Below are positions 36,443-44,177 of a stretch of 64,000 nucleotides of DNA, piece by piece. This DNA is from Mesorhizobium sp. BR1-1-16 (lineage in GTDB: Bacteria > Pseudomonadota > Alphaproteobacteria > Rhizobiales > Kaistiaceae). The position numbers were made by a program, and so were the translations under genes. Position 1 is the first letter of the stretch. Each line of letters begins with the position of its first letter. The notes under the pieces were generated by a model. It saw only the letters and a list, made by a program, of their open reading frames with translations. It was not told the DNA's origin and ran no database searches. The stretch spans positions 340,694 to 404,693 of the forward strand of contig NZ_JAIUIE010000004.1 in the NCBI RefSeq assembly GCF_020165495.1, in the 5' to 3' direction.

Positions 36443-37468
36443 ATGCGCGCGCTTCAGCTCCTCTCCGACCGCAAGCTTTCGATCGTCGACGTGCCAATGG
36501 CGGCGGAGCCCGGTCCCGGCGAAGTCCGCGTCAAGATCGGCGCGGTCGCGCTCAACCACATCGATGTCTGGGGCTGGCGCGGCATGGCCTTCGCCAAGCG
36601 CAAGCTGCCGCTGACCATAGGCGCCGAAGCGGCCGGCACCATCGAGAAGATCGGCCCGTCCGTCGAGGGGCTCGCCGTCGGCCAGCGCGTGGCGATCTAC
36701 GGCGCGGAGACCTGCGGCATGTGCCCGGCCTGCCATGCCGGCCGCGACAATCTCTGCGAGAACGTCGCGGGTGTGCGCGGCTTCCATATCGACGGCCTCG
36801 CCACCGACTATGTGACGATGAAGGCCCGCCTCGTCGTGCCGGCGCCGGAAGGCGTCACGGTGCGCGATGCGGCCTGTACGCCCGTCACCTTCGGCACCGT
36901 CGAGCACATGCTGTTCGACAATGCCAAGCTCGAGGCCGGCCAGACCATTTTGATCCAGGCCGGCGGCAGCGGCATCGGCACGGCGGCGATCCAGCTTGCC
37001 CGCGCGGCCGGCGCGACGATCATCACCACGGTCGGCAGCCCCGAAAAGGCCGAGAAAGCCCGCGAGCTTGGCGCGCATCATGTCATCAACTATCGCGAAG
37101 AGCGGTTCGAGGGCGTCGTGCGCAAGCTGACCAAGAAGCGCGGCGTCGATGTCGTGTTCGAGCATGTTGGCGTCGATACCTGGGCCGGCAGCATGTTCTC
37201 GCTGCGCCGTGGCGGCACGCTCGTCACCTGCGGCTCGACCACCGGCATCTCGGCCGAGATCAATCTCTTCCAGCTCTACCAGCAGCAATTGCGCCTGATC
37301 GGCTCATTCGGCTGCCGCATCGAGAACATCGCCCACGCCATGGGCAAGATCGGCACGGGCATCGTCACGCCCGTCATCGACAGCGTCGTCGATCTCGAAG
37401 ATATCGACAGCGCCCTCGACCGGATCGAGCAGCGCCAGGTCTTCGGCAAGATCATCGTGACGCTCTGA
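36443..37468 (+). CDS. adh2XL: Zinc-type alcohol dehydrogenase Adh2XL
   Basis: MDR-superfamily NAD(P)-dependent oxidoreductase of 341 residues. The structural zinc lobe is visible as ETCGMCPACHAGRDNLC, and the nucleotide-binding fold as LIQAGGSGIGTAAIQLARAAGATIITT. NHIDVWGWRGM replaces the catalytic cysteine loop of classical ADHs and is usual in the quinone-reductase-like branch. In Rhizobium this gene is a conserved member of the very-long-chain lipid A operon; its step (probably an oxidation or enoyl reduction on the chain) is not settled. I start at 36443 (MRALQLLSDRK) by family alignment; an open frame begins at 36362. Confidence 0.88.
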   Translation: MRALQLLSDRKLSIVDVPMAAEPGPGEVRVKIGAVALNHIDVWGWRGMAFAKRKLPLTIGAEAAGTIEKIGPSVEGLAVGQRVAIYGAETCGMCPACHAGRDNLCENVAGVRGFHIDGLATDYVTMKARLVVPAPEGVTVRDAACTPVTFGTVEHMLFDNAKLEAGQTILIQAGGSGIGTAAIQLARAAGATIITTVGSPEKAEKARELGAHHVINYREERFEGVVRKLTKKRGVDVVFEHVGVDTWAGSMFSLRRGGTLVTCGSTTGISAEINLFQLYQQQLRLIGSFGCRIENIAHAMGKIGTGIVTPVIDSVVDLEDIDSALDRIEQRQVFGKIIVTL

Positions 37469-37472
37469 CGCG

Positions 37473-38408
37473 ATGAGCAAGGCCGAGCGCAAGCGGCGAC
37501 GCAAGGAGTTCACGCGGAGGCTCCTGCGCTCCCCGCTCGTCAATGCCGTCATCGGCGGCACGGTGCGCGGGCTGATCGGCTTCGTGCGCCTGCTCGGGCC
37601 GAAAGCCGCCGGCGGACTGGCCGACCGGCTCTCGCGCTTCGTCGGTCGCTTCGTGCCGGAATCGCGGCTCGCGCTCGCCAATCTCGCCGCGGCCTTTCCC
37701 GAGAAGTCGCTGGAAGAACGGCAGGCGATCCTCGACAACGCCTGGGCGAGCCTCGGCCGGACGGTGGTCGAATATGTCCATATCGACAAGCTGATCGATA
37801 TCGACCCTTATCATCCCGAGCGCGGCCGCACCGAGATCGACGGGCTCGACCAGTTCCTGGCCCTGCGCGAGGACGGCAGGCCCGGCATCATCTTCTCGGC
37901 CCATCTCGCGAACTGGGAGGCGCTTGCCATCGTCGCGGCGCGCTTCGATCTGCCCGTGGTCGCGCTTTTCCGCATGCCGAGCAATAACCGCATCGCGCAG
38001 GACCTGATGGCCCGGCGCGAGGAACTGATGGGCACGCTCGTCGCCTCGGGTCGCGGCGCCACCTTCGAAGTCGCGGCCGCGCTCGATCGCGGCGAGCATC
38101 TCGGGCTGCTCACCGACCAGCATCACACAGGCGGGCCGCGCGTGCCGTTCTTCGGCCGCCTCGTCTCGGCCAATCCGCTCGTCGCCCGTCTTGCGCGTCA
38201 GTATGAGTGCCCGGTGCATGGCGCGCGCACCATCCGCCTGCCCGATGGCCGCTTCCGCGTCGAGCTAACCCCGCCGCTCGACATGCCGCGCGACGCCGAA
38301 GGCCGCATCGATGTCGCCGGCGGCACCGCGCTGGTGATGTCCGTGGTCGAAGGCTGGGTGCGCGAACATCCCGACCAATGGCTCTGGCTGCATAACCGCT
38401 GGCGCTAG
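37473..38408 (+). CDS. lpxXL: Lipid A very-long-chain acyltransferase LpxXL
   Basis: Inner-membrane-associated acyltransferase of the LpxL/HtrB family, 311 residues, transferring the AcpXL-bound chain to lipid A. The catalytic H-x4-D/E motif is present as His144-LANW-Glu149 (FSAHLANWEA). Other conserved stretches are RLALANLAAAFPEKS, LLTDQHH and the closing REHPDQWLWLHNRWR. The very basic first 20 residues and a short hydrophobic segment (VNAVIGGTVRGLIGFVRLL) suit membrane association. It begins 4 bases after adh2XL and ends the operon. Confidence 0.93.
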   Translation: MSKAERKRRRKEFTRRLLRSPLVNAVIGGTVRGLIGFVRLLGPKAAGGLADRLSRFVGRFVPESRLALANLAAAFPEKSLEERQAILDNAWASLGRTVVEYVHIDKLIDIDPYHPERGRTEIDGLDQFLALREDGRPGIIFSAHLANWEALAIVAARFDLPVVALFRMPSNNRIAQDLMARREELMGTLVASGRGATFEVAAALDRGEHLGLLTDQHHTGGPRVPFFGRLVSANPLVARLARQYECPVHGARTIRLPDGRFRVELTPPLDMPRDAEGRIDVAGGTALVMSVVEGWVREHPDQWLWLHNRWR

Positions 38409-38441
38409 AAGGCTCGCGACGCGGCACGCTGGCCGCAGGCA

Positions 38442-39593
38442 TCAGGACTGCCGGGCGACCGTTTCACCTGCCTCGCTGACGCCACTGAAGAAGTCGACCA
38501 GTCCGAAGGGCGCGCGTGCGTCGAAGCAGAGCTCCAGGATCTGGTCCGCGCCGGCTGCGGACGCCTCGCTGCGCGGAAACATCGCCGCCTCATAGGCAGC
38601 GAACGCTGCTTCACTGTCGTCAGGGTGAGCAGCGAGCGCCAAAGCGAGTTCGGCACCGTCGAGTATGGCGAGGTTGGCGCCTTCCCCGTTCGGGGCGGCG
38701 AGGTGAGCGGCGTCGCCAATGAGCGTCACCCCCGGCACTCTGGTCCATCGGTGGTTGCCGGGGAGCGCATAGATCATACGCGGAACCGGCGCGGTATCGC
38801 TGTCGGTTAACAGCGCCGTCAGCGCCGGCGACCAGCCCTCGAATTCGGCCGCGACCCGACCCATCGCGGCGGCGGGGTCGGTGAAATCAATGCCAGCGAT
38901 CCAATCCGCCGGGCGGCGAAGCGCAATATAGGCATGGAGCACTCCGCCGGCCTCGCGATGGGCGAAGATTCCTGTTTCCGGCATGAACGCGAACAGGGCG
39001 CCCGATCCGGCCGCTTCGGCCGTCTCCGGGTGCCTGTTGTCCACGTCATGCAGGTAGGTCTCGACGAATGTCATGCCGACATAGGCAGGCCAGGCGTCGG
39101 ACAGCAGCGGCCTGACCTTCGACCACGCTCCGTCCGCGCCGACGAGCAGTCCAGCGCTTGCTTTCGACCCGTCCTCAAAGACCAGTTCATGCCGACCCCC
39201 GCCCGTAGCGGCAAGGCCGCTCAGCTTCTTGCCCCACTGGACCGTCCCTGCGGGCAGGGATTCGAGCAGAATCCGTCTGAGATCGCCGCGCAGGACTTCG
39301 GGACGGCCGCCTGTGCCATCGTCGGGCTTCTCGAACAGCAAAGCCCCGGTGCGGTCGAGCACGCGCATGGCTTCGCCGCCCTCGTGGATGATCGCCCTGA
39401 AGGCCTCGAACAAGCCGGCAGCCTTGAGCGCGCGTTGGCCGTCCTCCGCGTGGATGTCGAGCTGGCCGCCCTGCCTGCGGGTTTCCGCCGAGGGCTCTGC
39501 CTCGTAGATGGTGGCCGCGATGCCGTGAACATGCAGGACGCGCGCCAGGACGAGCCCGCCGAGGCCTGCGCCGATGATCGTGACATGAACCAT
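38442..39593 (-). CDS. FAD-dependent monooxygenase (TetX/PHBH-like)
   Basis: Flavoprotein hydroxylase of 383 residues. The Rossmann motif VTIIGAGLGGLVLARVL is at the N-terminus (4-20), and the second FAD motif is VTLIGDAAHLAAPNGEGANLAILDG near the C-terminus. The R-R-Q-G-G-Q-L-D-I-H-A-E-D-G-Q-R segment after the first fold resembles the tetracycline-modifying TetX group. Substrate specificity cannot be assigned; relatives oxidise aromatics or antibiotics. The start at 39593 places the Rossmann fold at the usual position. It is divergent from a TetR regulator, with two tandem palindromes in the 85-base spacer, so it is almost certainly under that regulator's control. Confidence 0.88.
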   Translation of the reverse strand: MVHVTIIGAGLGGLVLARVLHVHGIAATIYEAEPSAETRRQGGQLDIHAEDGQRALKAAGLFEAFRAIIHEGGEAMRVLDRTGALLFEKPDDGTGGRPEVLRGDLRRILLESLPAGTVQWGKKLSGLAATGGGRHELVFEDGSKASAGLLVGADGAWSKVRPLLSDAWPAYVGMTFVETYLHDVDNRHPETAEAAGSGALFAFMPETGIFAHREAGGVLHAYIALRRPADWIAGIDFTDPAAAMGRVAAEFEGWSPALTALLTDSDTAPVPRMIYALPGNHRWTRVPGVTLIGDAAHLAAPNGEGANLAILDGAELALALAAHPDDSEAAFAAYEAAMFPRSEASAAGADQILELCFDARAPFGLVDFFSGVSEAGETVARQS

Positions 39594-39618
39594 TTCGATA
39601 ATCCCTGCAAAAGGTTTA

Positions 39619-39660
39619 TGGAACGGCGTTCCATTGCCTCCCATTTGGAACGCGGTTCCA
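39619..39660. promoter_or_regulatory. Two tandem TetR operators, TGGAAC-N3-GTTCCA
   Basis: TGGAACGGCGTTCCA (39619-39633) and TGGAACGCGGTTCCA (39646-39660) are both perfect 6-3-6 inverted repeats with centres 27 bases apart. They fill the spacer between the monooxygenase (start 39593) and the TetR gene (start 39679), so a dimer or dimer pair bound here would block both promoters. The spacing is close to two and a half turns of DNA. Confidence 0.8.
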
Positions 39661-39678
39661 TTCATGTCAAGATGGGCC

Positions 39679-40350
39679 ATGGCACCCGAGACACGACGGA
39701 CCGAACGGCGCAGGGATTCTCTTTCCAAGGAGCGGATCGTCGCGGCCGCGATCGAGATCCTCGATGCCGAAGGCGAGAGCGCGCTGACGTTCCGCACGCT
39801 CGCGTCGCGGCTGCAAACCGGCAGCGGGGCGATCTATTGGCACGTCGCCGACAAGGACGATCTGCTCGCCGCCGCGACCGACGCCATCATCGCCCGCGTC
39901 ATGGTCGCGCTTGTCGCCGGGGATGAGCCGAAGGCTGCCATCCGAGCCGTCGCGCTCGGGGTCTTCGATGCCATCGATGTGCATTCCTGGGTGGGGGCCC
40001 AGCTGTTCCGCGAGCCTTGGCGGCCGGCCATGCTGCAGATCATCGAGACCATCGGCGGCCGCCTCCAGGCACTCGGCCTGCCCGAACACGCGCTGTTCGA
40101 CGCCGGATCCGCGCTCGTGCACTACATTCTCGGCGTCGCCGGTCAAAACGCCGCGAACGCCCGCATGCATAAGCCCTCGGTCGACCGCGCCGCCTATCTC
40201 GGATCGGTCGCCGACCGGTGGGCACAGCTCGACCCCGCCGCATATCCGGTCGTGCGAAGGATGGTCGTCCAACTGCGCGACCATGACGACCGGGCGCAGT
40301 TCCTCGCCGGCATCGACCTCATCCTTGCCGGCATCGAAACCATCCGCTAG
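39679..40350 (+). CDS. TetR-family transcriptional regulator
   Basis: Repressor-type protein of 223 residues. The helix-turn-helix is SKERIVAAAIEILDAEGESALTFRTLASRLQTGSGAIYWHVADKDDLLAAATD (about 16-68), where TLASRLQTGSGAIYWHV is the recognition unit. The C-terminal ligand-binding half contains a TetR_C-like stretch and is not assignable to a ligand. It is divergent from the FAD monooxygenase and faces the two tandem palindromes. The ATG at 39679 is used because earlier ATGs overlap the second palindrome. Confidence 0.9.
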   Translation: MAPETRRTERRRDSLSKERIVAAAIEILDAEGESALTFRTLASRLQTGSGAIYWHVADKDDLLAAATDAIIARVMVALVAGDEPKAAIRAVALGVFDAIDVHSWVGAQLFREPWRPAMLQIIETIGGRLQALGLPEHALFDAGSALVHYILGVAGQNAANARMHKPSVDRAAYLGSVADRWAQLDPAAYPVVRRMVVQLRDHDDRAQFLAGIDLILAGIETIR

Positions 40351-40428
40351 CCGCCAGCCTGGCCGCCACAGCCTCATTCGCGTCGCGGCCTCTTGAAGAC
40401 GGGGGCGCGGACGTGGCAAAATCCGTTC

Positions 40429-40908
40429 ATGGTTTATTCCGCAGCTATCGCCTTTCCGCGCGACGGACGGCAATCCGACATGGCGCTCGCCCTGCAGCGT
40501 GGCATCGGGCGGCTGTTCCGTGCTCGTGGCCATGCCGTGCTCTCCGAGCTGGTGCTGGCCAGCGGCCGGCGCGCCGATGTCGTGGCGCTCGGGCCGGGCG
40601 GGGAATTCACCATCGTCGAGATCAAGTCTTCGATCGAGGATTTCCGGGCCGACCGCAAATGGCTCGACTATGCGCCGTTCTGTGACCGGCTCTATTTCGC
40701 GAGCCATGCCGGCGTCCCTTCCGAGGTCTTCCCGCAGGAAGCCGGCCTCATCCTCGCCGATGCCTATGGCGCGGAAATCCTGCGCGAGCCACCCGCGACG
40801 CCGCTCACCGCAGCACGGCGCAAGGCGATGATGATCCAGTTCGGCAAGGTCGCCGCCCATCGACTGCACGGCCTGTTTGATCCGGAGGCGGGATTTTCGG
40901 AGATCTAG
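40429..40908 (+). CDS. mmcB: MmcB-family DNA repair protein
   Basis: Protein of 159 residues of the MmcB family, described in Caulobacter as part of a mitomycin C damage response. The fold is PD-(D/E)XK nuclease-like: Glu40 (LSELVL), Asp50 (RRADVVAL) and Glu64-x-Lys66 (IVEIKSSIEDF) form the motif. DRLYFASHAGVPSEVFPQEAGLILADAYGAEILREPP is the characteristic middle part. The start at 40429 is the first ATG with family-like sequence after it. It is convergent with the metallopeptidase gene 18 bases away. Confidence 0.85.
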   Translation: MVYSAAIAFPRDGRQSDMALALQRGIGRLFRARGHAVLSELVLASGRRADVVALGPGGEFTIVEIKSSIEDFRADRKWLDYAPFCDRLYFASHAGVPSEVFPQEAGLILADAYGAEILREPPATPLTAARRKAMMIQFGKVAAHRLHGLFDPEAGFSEI

Positions 40909-40926
40909 GCGCCCGCCTGACCGACA

Positions 40927-41709
40927 TCAGACCGCGCCAACAGCATGCAGCGTGGCGCCGTTTCGTGTCAGCCAGGTCTTGGCCGTCTCCATCTCGGGGC
41001 AGATCTGGCGCACCAGCTTCCAGAAACGCGGCGAATGGTTCATCTCGCGCAGATGTGCCACCTCATGCGCGACGAGATAGTCGAGCACCGCGGGCGGCGC
41101 CATCACGACGCGCCAGGAATAGGAAATCGTCCCCGAACTCGAGCATGAGCCCCAGCGGCTCGACGGATCGCCGAGGCGGATCGCCTTGACGCTCACGCCG
41201 AGCGCCGCCGCATAGCGGGCGGTCGCCGCCTCGAAATCGGCACGAGCCTCGCGCTTCAGGAAATCTGTGACGCGGCGGCCAAGATGCGCGGTGTCGCCGG
41301 GGACGACGAGAACCGCACCGGCTTCGCTGCGCTCGACACGGACGAGGCCACGGCCCGGGCGATGGCGGATCGCGAGCATCTCGCCGCGCAGGGGTAGAAG
41401 CCCGCCATCGGCGAGGGGAACCGAAACCGGCAGGGCGTCGAGGCGTGCCTTCAGCCAGCCCCTGTGCCGATGAAGAAAAGCGCGCGCCTCATCGAGCGTG
41501 CCCCGCGCGGGGATGGTGACCACTGGCTGCCGCACGGCGCCTGTGAGCCGCAGCGTGTAGCGGCTGGCTCGCGGATTCCAGTTGATCGCAACGCGGACCG
41601 GTTCGCCCTCGATGTCAACATGGCAGTGATCGGGGCGGGGCGCAGCGCGTCCCCTGACGCGCTCCTTCGCCTTCGGCGGCGCCAGCATCCTCGTGAAGAA
41701 ACCCGTCAT
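40927..41709 (-). CDS. YgjP-like (M48/DUF45) metallopeptidase
   Basis: Zinc metallopeptidase-like protein of 260 residues. The zinc motif HEVAHLREMNHS (215-226) gives His215, Glu216, His219 and a third ligand His225. SSRWGSCSSSGTISYSWRVVMAPPAVLDYLVAHE is the family signature leading into it. Members are often encoded near restriction genes, but no such genes are here. I choose the ATG at 41709 because the earlier one (41787) would lie in the T-tract of the terminator of the upstream DUF2852 gene. Confidence 0.85.
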   Translation of the reverse strand: MTGFFTRMLAPPKAKERVRGRAAPRPDHCHVDIEGEPVRVAINWNPRASRYTLRLTGAVRQPVVTIPARGTLDEARAFLHRHRGWLKARLDALPVSVPLADGGLLPLRGEMLAIRHRPGRGLVRVERSEAGAVLVVPGDTAHLGRRVTDFLKREARADFEAATARYAAALGVSVKAIRLGDPSSRWGSCSSSGTISYSWRVVMAPPAVLDYLVAHEVAHLREMNHSPRFWKLVRQICPEMETAKTWLTRNGATLHAVGAV

Positions 41710-41785
41710 GTCGCCTTCGACCCAGAGCCCTGGTCCGCGCTGCCGGTCCGCTCCGGCCGGCCGATTCGCTTCAGGTGATTCTTGC

Positions 41786-41815
41786 ATGAAAAAGGCCGGG
41801 CATCGCTGCCCGGCC
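41786..41815 (-). terminator. Rho-independent terminator of the DUF2852 gene
   Basis: A 9-base-pair GC-rich stem (41794-41802 with 41807-41815) closes the loop TCGC; on the minus strand it is followed by TTTTTC. It lies 40 bases past the DUF2852 stop. Confidence 0.85.
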
Positions 41816-41854
41816 GCATCCCTTGTCACCCGACATCGGGTGGCCGTCCGTCGA

Positions 41855-42313
41855 TCAGAGGTCGATGACCGTATCGTCGCCATTCTGGCGCGTCTCGCTC
41901 GCCGGCGCTTGGCGGGCGCGGCTGCGATCGGCCTTGAAGCGATCGAACTCCTCCTGGTCGCGGGCACGGCGCAGGTTCGTCATGAACGCCTCGAACTCGG
42001 CGCGCTCGCTGTCAAGCTTGCGGCGCTCTTCCTCGAGGCGCTTCAGCTCGGCCGCGCGGTAGGCGTCGAACGCCGAATTGCCGCTCTGATACGAGCTGCC
42101 GGCATTCCAGCGCTTCGAACCGCAACCGCCGAATGAGCGCTTGAAATCATCCCGGACACCCTCCGCGCTGCGGCGGAACTCGGGCAGGCGGTCGCCCCAG
42201 ATGATGTAGGCGAGCATGGCGAGACCGAGCGGCCAGAACACGACGAAGCCGAGGACCATCAGCGCAATGGTGAGCGGCGTCCAGCCCGGACGCAAGGCCT
42301 GAGTATGGGTCAT
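41855..42313 (-). CDS. DUF2852 membrane-anchored coiled-coil protein
   Basis: Protein of 152 residues. One hydrophobic helix near the N-terminus (PLTIALMVLGFVVFWPLGLAMLAYIIWG, about 12-39) is followed by a polar, charged C-terminal half with a predicted coiled coil (AELKRLEEERRKLDSERAEFEAFMTNL). This is the DUF2852 layout found across Alphaproteobacteria. Function is unknown; it should be an inner-membrane protein with its coiled coil in the cytoplasm. AGGAAAGGGATCC precedes the ATG and a strong terminator follows, so it is a single-gene unit. Confidence 0.85.
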   Translation of the reverse strand: MTHTQALRPGWTPLTIALMVLGFVVFWPLGLAMLAYIIWGDRLPEFRRSAEGVRDDFKRSFGGCGSKRWNAGSSYQSGNSAFDAYRAAELKRLEEERRKLDSERAEFEAFMTNLRRARDQEEFDRFKADRSRARQAPASETRQNGDDTVIDL

Positions 42314-42380
42314 GGATCCCTTTCCTTCCTGGAAATCCCCAACGGGAATTGAGGTGGGAAGGGCATGCCCCCAGTTCAAG

Positions 42381-42411
42381 AAAAATCGGACGGGGCGCGC
42401 GGACGCGCGCC
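42381..42411 (-). terminator. Weak terminator-like hairpin after PHB depolymerase
   Basis: An 8-base-pair GC stem (42394-42401 with 42404-42411) begins 2 bases past the stop codon, and TTTTT follows on the minus strand after 8 intervening bases. The spacing is long for an intrinsic terminator. Confidence 0.4.
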
Positions 42412-42413
42412 GT

Positions 42414-43952
42414 TCAGGCGGTGCGCTCGCCCGCCAGCTCTGCAGCCTGCTCGACCCAGCGGTCACGGGCAATGCGGCCCTTGAAGGCGAGGCGGCCGTC
42501 GAGTTCCTCGATCTGAGCGGCCGTCAGCCCGGCCAGTTGCCAGAAGTGGAAGATGCCGATGGCGTTCAGCGTCTGCTCGAGCTTCGGGCCGACACCGGCG
42601 ATCTCCTTCAGATCGTCGGCAGCGCCTTTCGGCTTGGCGAGGACGATGGCCGCCAGCGTATCGGCCGCCTTCGCGGAGGGCTTGGCGGCGACGCGCGGCG
42701 CGGCGGCCGGCAAGCGCCGGTTATGCGTCAGGATGAAATCGCCGATGCGCGGCGCGATCTCGGCCCGGAAGCGCGAGCCGTTGAAGACGCCGTAATGGCC
42801 GACCTTCGGCTGCACGTAATGCGCGCGCATGTCGTCGGGAATGTTCACGCAGAGCCGCTGCGCCGCCTCGGTCTGGCCGACGCCGGAGATGTCGTCGTTC
42901 TCGCCCTCGACGGTGAGCAGCGCCACATTGCGGATGGCCGTGGGATCGACCGGCGTGTCGCGATGCATCATCTCGCCCTTCGGCAGGGCATGCTTGATGA
43001 ACACCGCATCGACGGTCTGCAGGTAGAATTCGGCCGAAAGATCCATGACCGCGAGATACTCGTCATAGAAATCGCGATGCTTGGTCTGGTTGTCGCCATC
43101 GCCGGCGACGAGATGGCCGAAGAACTCCTTATGGGCGTTCACATGGCGGTCCATGTTCATCGACATGAAGCCGGAAAGCTGCAGGAAGCCCGGATAGACG
43201 TCCCGCATGAAGCCGGGATGGGGAAACGGCACCTTCATCACGACATTGTCGCGGAACCAGTCGATCGTCTTGCCCTCGGCGAGCTTGTTGACGGCCGTCG
43301 GATTGATGCGCGTATCGATTGGCCCGCCCATCAGCGTCATGGTGCGCGGCGCATAGGGATCGCCCTTGGCTTCCATCACCGAAACGGCCGCGAGCACCGG
43401 CACAGCCGGCTGGCAGACTGCGACCACATGCGTGTCGCCGCCAAGCGCATGCAGGATCGAGATGAGATAGTCGATATAATCATCGAGATCGAAGCTGCCA
43501 TCGCTGAGCGGAACCGCGCGGGCGTCGATCCAGTCGGTGATATAGACCTCGTGCTTCGGCAGCATCGCCTCGACGGTGCCGCGCAGCAGCGTCGCATAGT
43601 GCCCGGACATCGGTGCGACGATCAGGAGCTTCGGGTCGTTGCGCGGCCGGTCGAGGCTGCGCTCGAAATGGATGAGATTGCAGAACGGCCGCTTCCAGAC
43701 GACGCGCTCGGTGACGGCGACGCGCGTGCCGCTGACCAGCGTCGTCGGCAGGCCGAAGGCCGGCTTGCCATAGCGGCGGGTCACGCGTTCGAACAGTTCG
43801 AGGCCCGCCGACCAGTTCTTGCCGACCGGCGACTGGGCAAACGGATTGAGCGGATTCTGTAAGGCGAGCTTCATGACATCGGCCGCCGCGCGCAGGGGCG
43901 TCATCGCGGCATGGTGCAGTTCATAAAGCTGGTAATAGGAGAAAGGCGTCAT
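42414..43952 (-). CDS. phaZ: Intracellular PHB depolymerase PhaZ with C-terminal helix-hairpin-helix-like extension
   Basis: Polyhydroxybutyrate depolymerase of 512 residues acting on storage granules. The opening FSYYQLYELHHAAMTPLRAAAD and the nucleophile region VVAVCQPAVPVLAAVSVM with Cys180 are diagnostic of the intracellular family, and VGHYGVFNGSRFR near residue 400 carries the catalytic His. Family members are commonly about 400-430 residues; here about 80 more follow: an Ala/Lys-rich linker, then DLKEIAGVGPKLEQTLNAIGIFHFWQLAGLTAAQIEELD, a helix-hairpin-helix-like module also seen fused to other rhizobial proteins. The start at 43952 is chosen by the family opening; the frame stays open far upstream only because it is antisense to regB. 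It is divergent from regB. Confidence 0.88.
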   Translation of the reverse strand: MTPFSYYQLYELHHAAMTPLRAAADVMKLALQNPLNPFAQSPVGKNWSAGLELFERVTRRYGKPAFGLPTTLVSGTRVAVTERVVWKRPFCNLIHFERSLDRPRNDPKLLIVAPMSGHYATLLRGTVEAMLPKHEVYITDWIDARAVPLSDGSFDLDDYIDYLISILHALGGDTHVVAVCQPAVPVLAAVSVMEAKGDPYAPRTMTLMGGPIDTRINPTAVNKLAEGKTIDWFRDNVVMKVPFPHPGFMRDVYPGFLQLSGFMSMNMDRHVNAHKEFFGHLVAGDGDNQTKHRDFYDEYLAVMDLSAEFYLQTVDAVFIKHALPKGEMMHRDTPVDPTAIRNVALLTVEGENDDISGVGQTEAAQRLCVNIPDDMRAHYVQPKVGHYGVFNGSRFRAEIAPRIGDFILTHNRRLPAAAPRVAAKPSAKAADTLAAIVLAKPKGAADDLKEIAGVGPKLEQTLNAIGIFHFWQLAGLTAAQIEELDGRLAFKGRIARDRWVEQAAELAGERTA

Positions 43953-44064
43953 TCGACGGTCCGTCTGCCGCTCGGCGGAAGCTGGAAGTCGGCCATGACC
44001 GTCGGGCAGAGGCGGGGCCGGCTCTTTTTGCGCCGCAATATGTAAGGACGAATTTCTTCGCCGC

Positions 44065-44097
44065 GCAAGTCTCGTGGGCAAGTCTCGTGGGCAAGTC
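44065..44097. repeat. Tandem 13-base direct repeats between phaZ and regB
   Basis: GCAAGTCTCGTGG occurs twice without spacer (44065-44077, 44078-44090) and is followed by a third partial copy GCAAGTC (44091-44097). It lies 80 bases upstream of regB and 110 bases upstream of phaZ. Phased direct repeats can be regulator sites, or slipped-strand products without function. Confidence 0.6.
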
Positions 44098-44177
44098 ATG
44101 TCTCCGGCGCGACGGCACCGGACGCCGGCCATGCTATGCTCATCGGCAAAGCCGGCTGAGAATGGGGAGCCCCTGAC

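Noticed and set aside
44065..44097. CRISPR array
   Set aside because: The repeats are 13 bases, directly adjacent and lack spacers; no cas genes are present.
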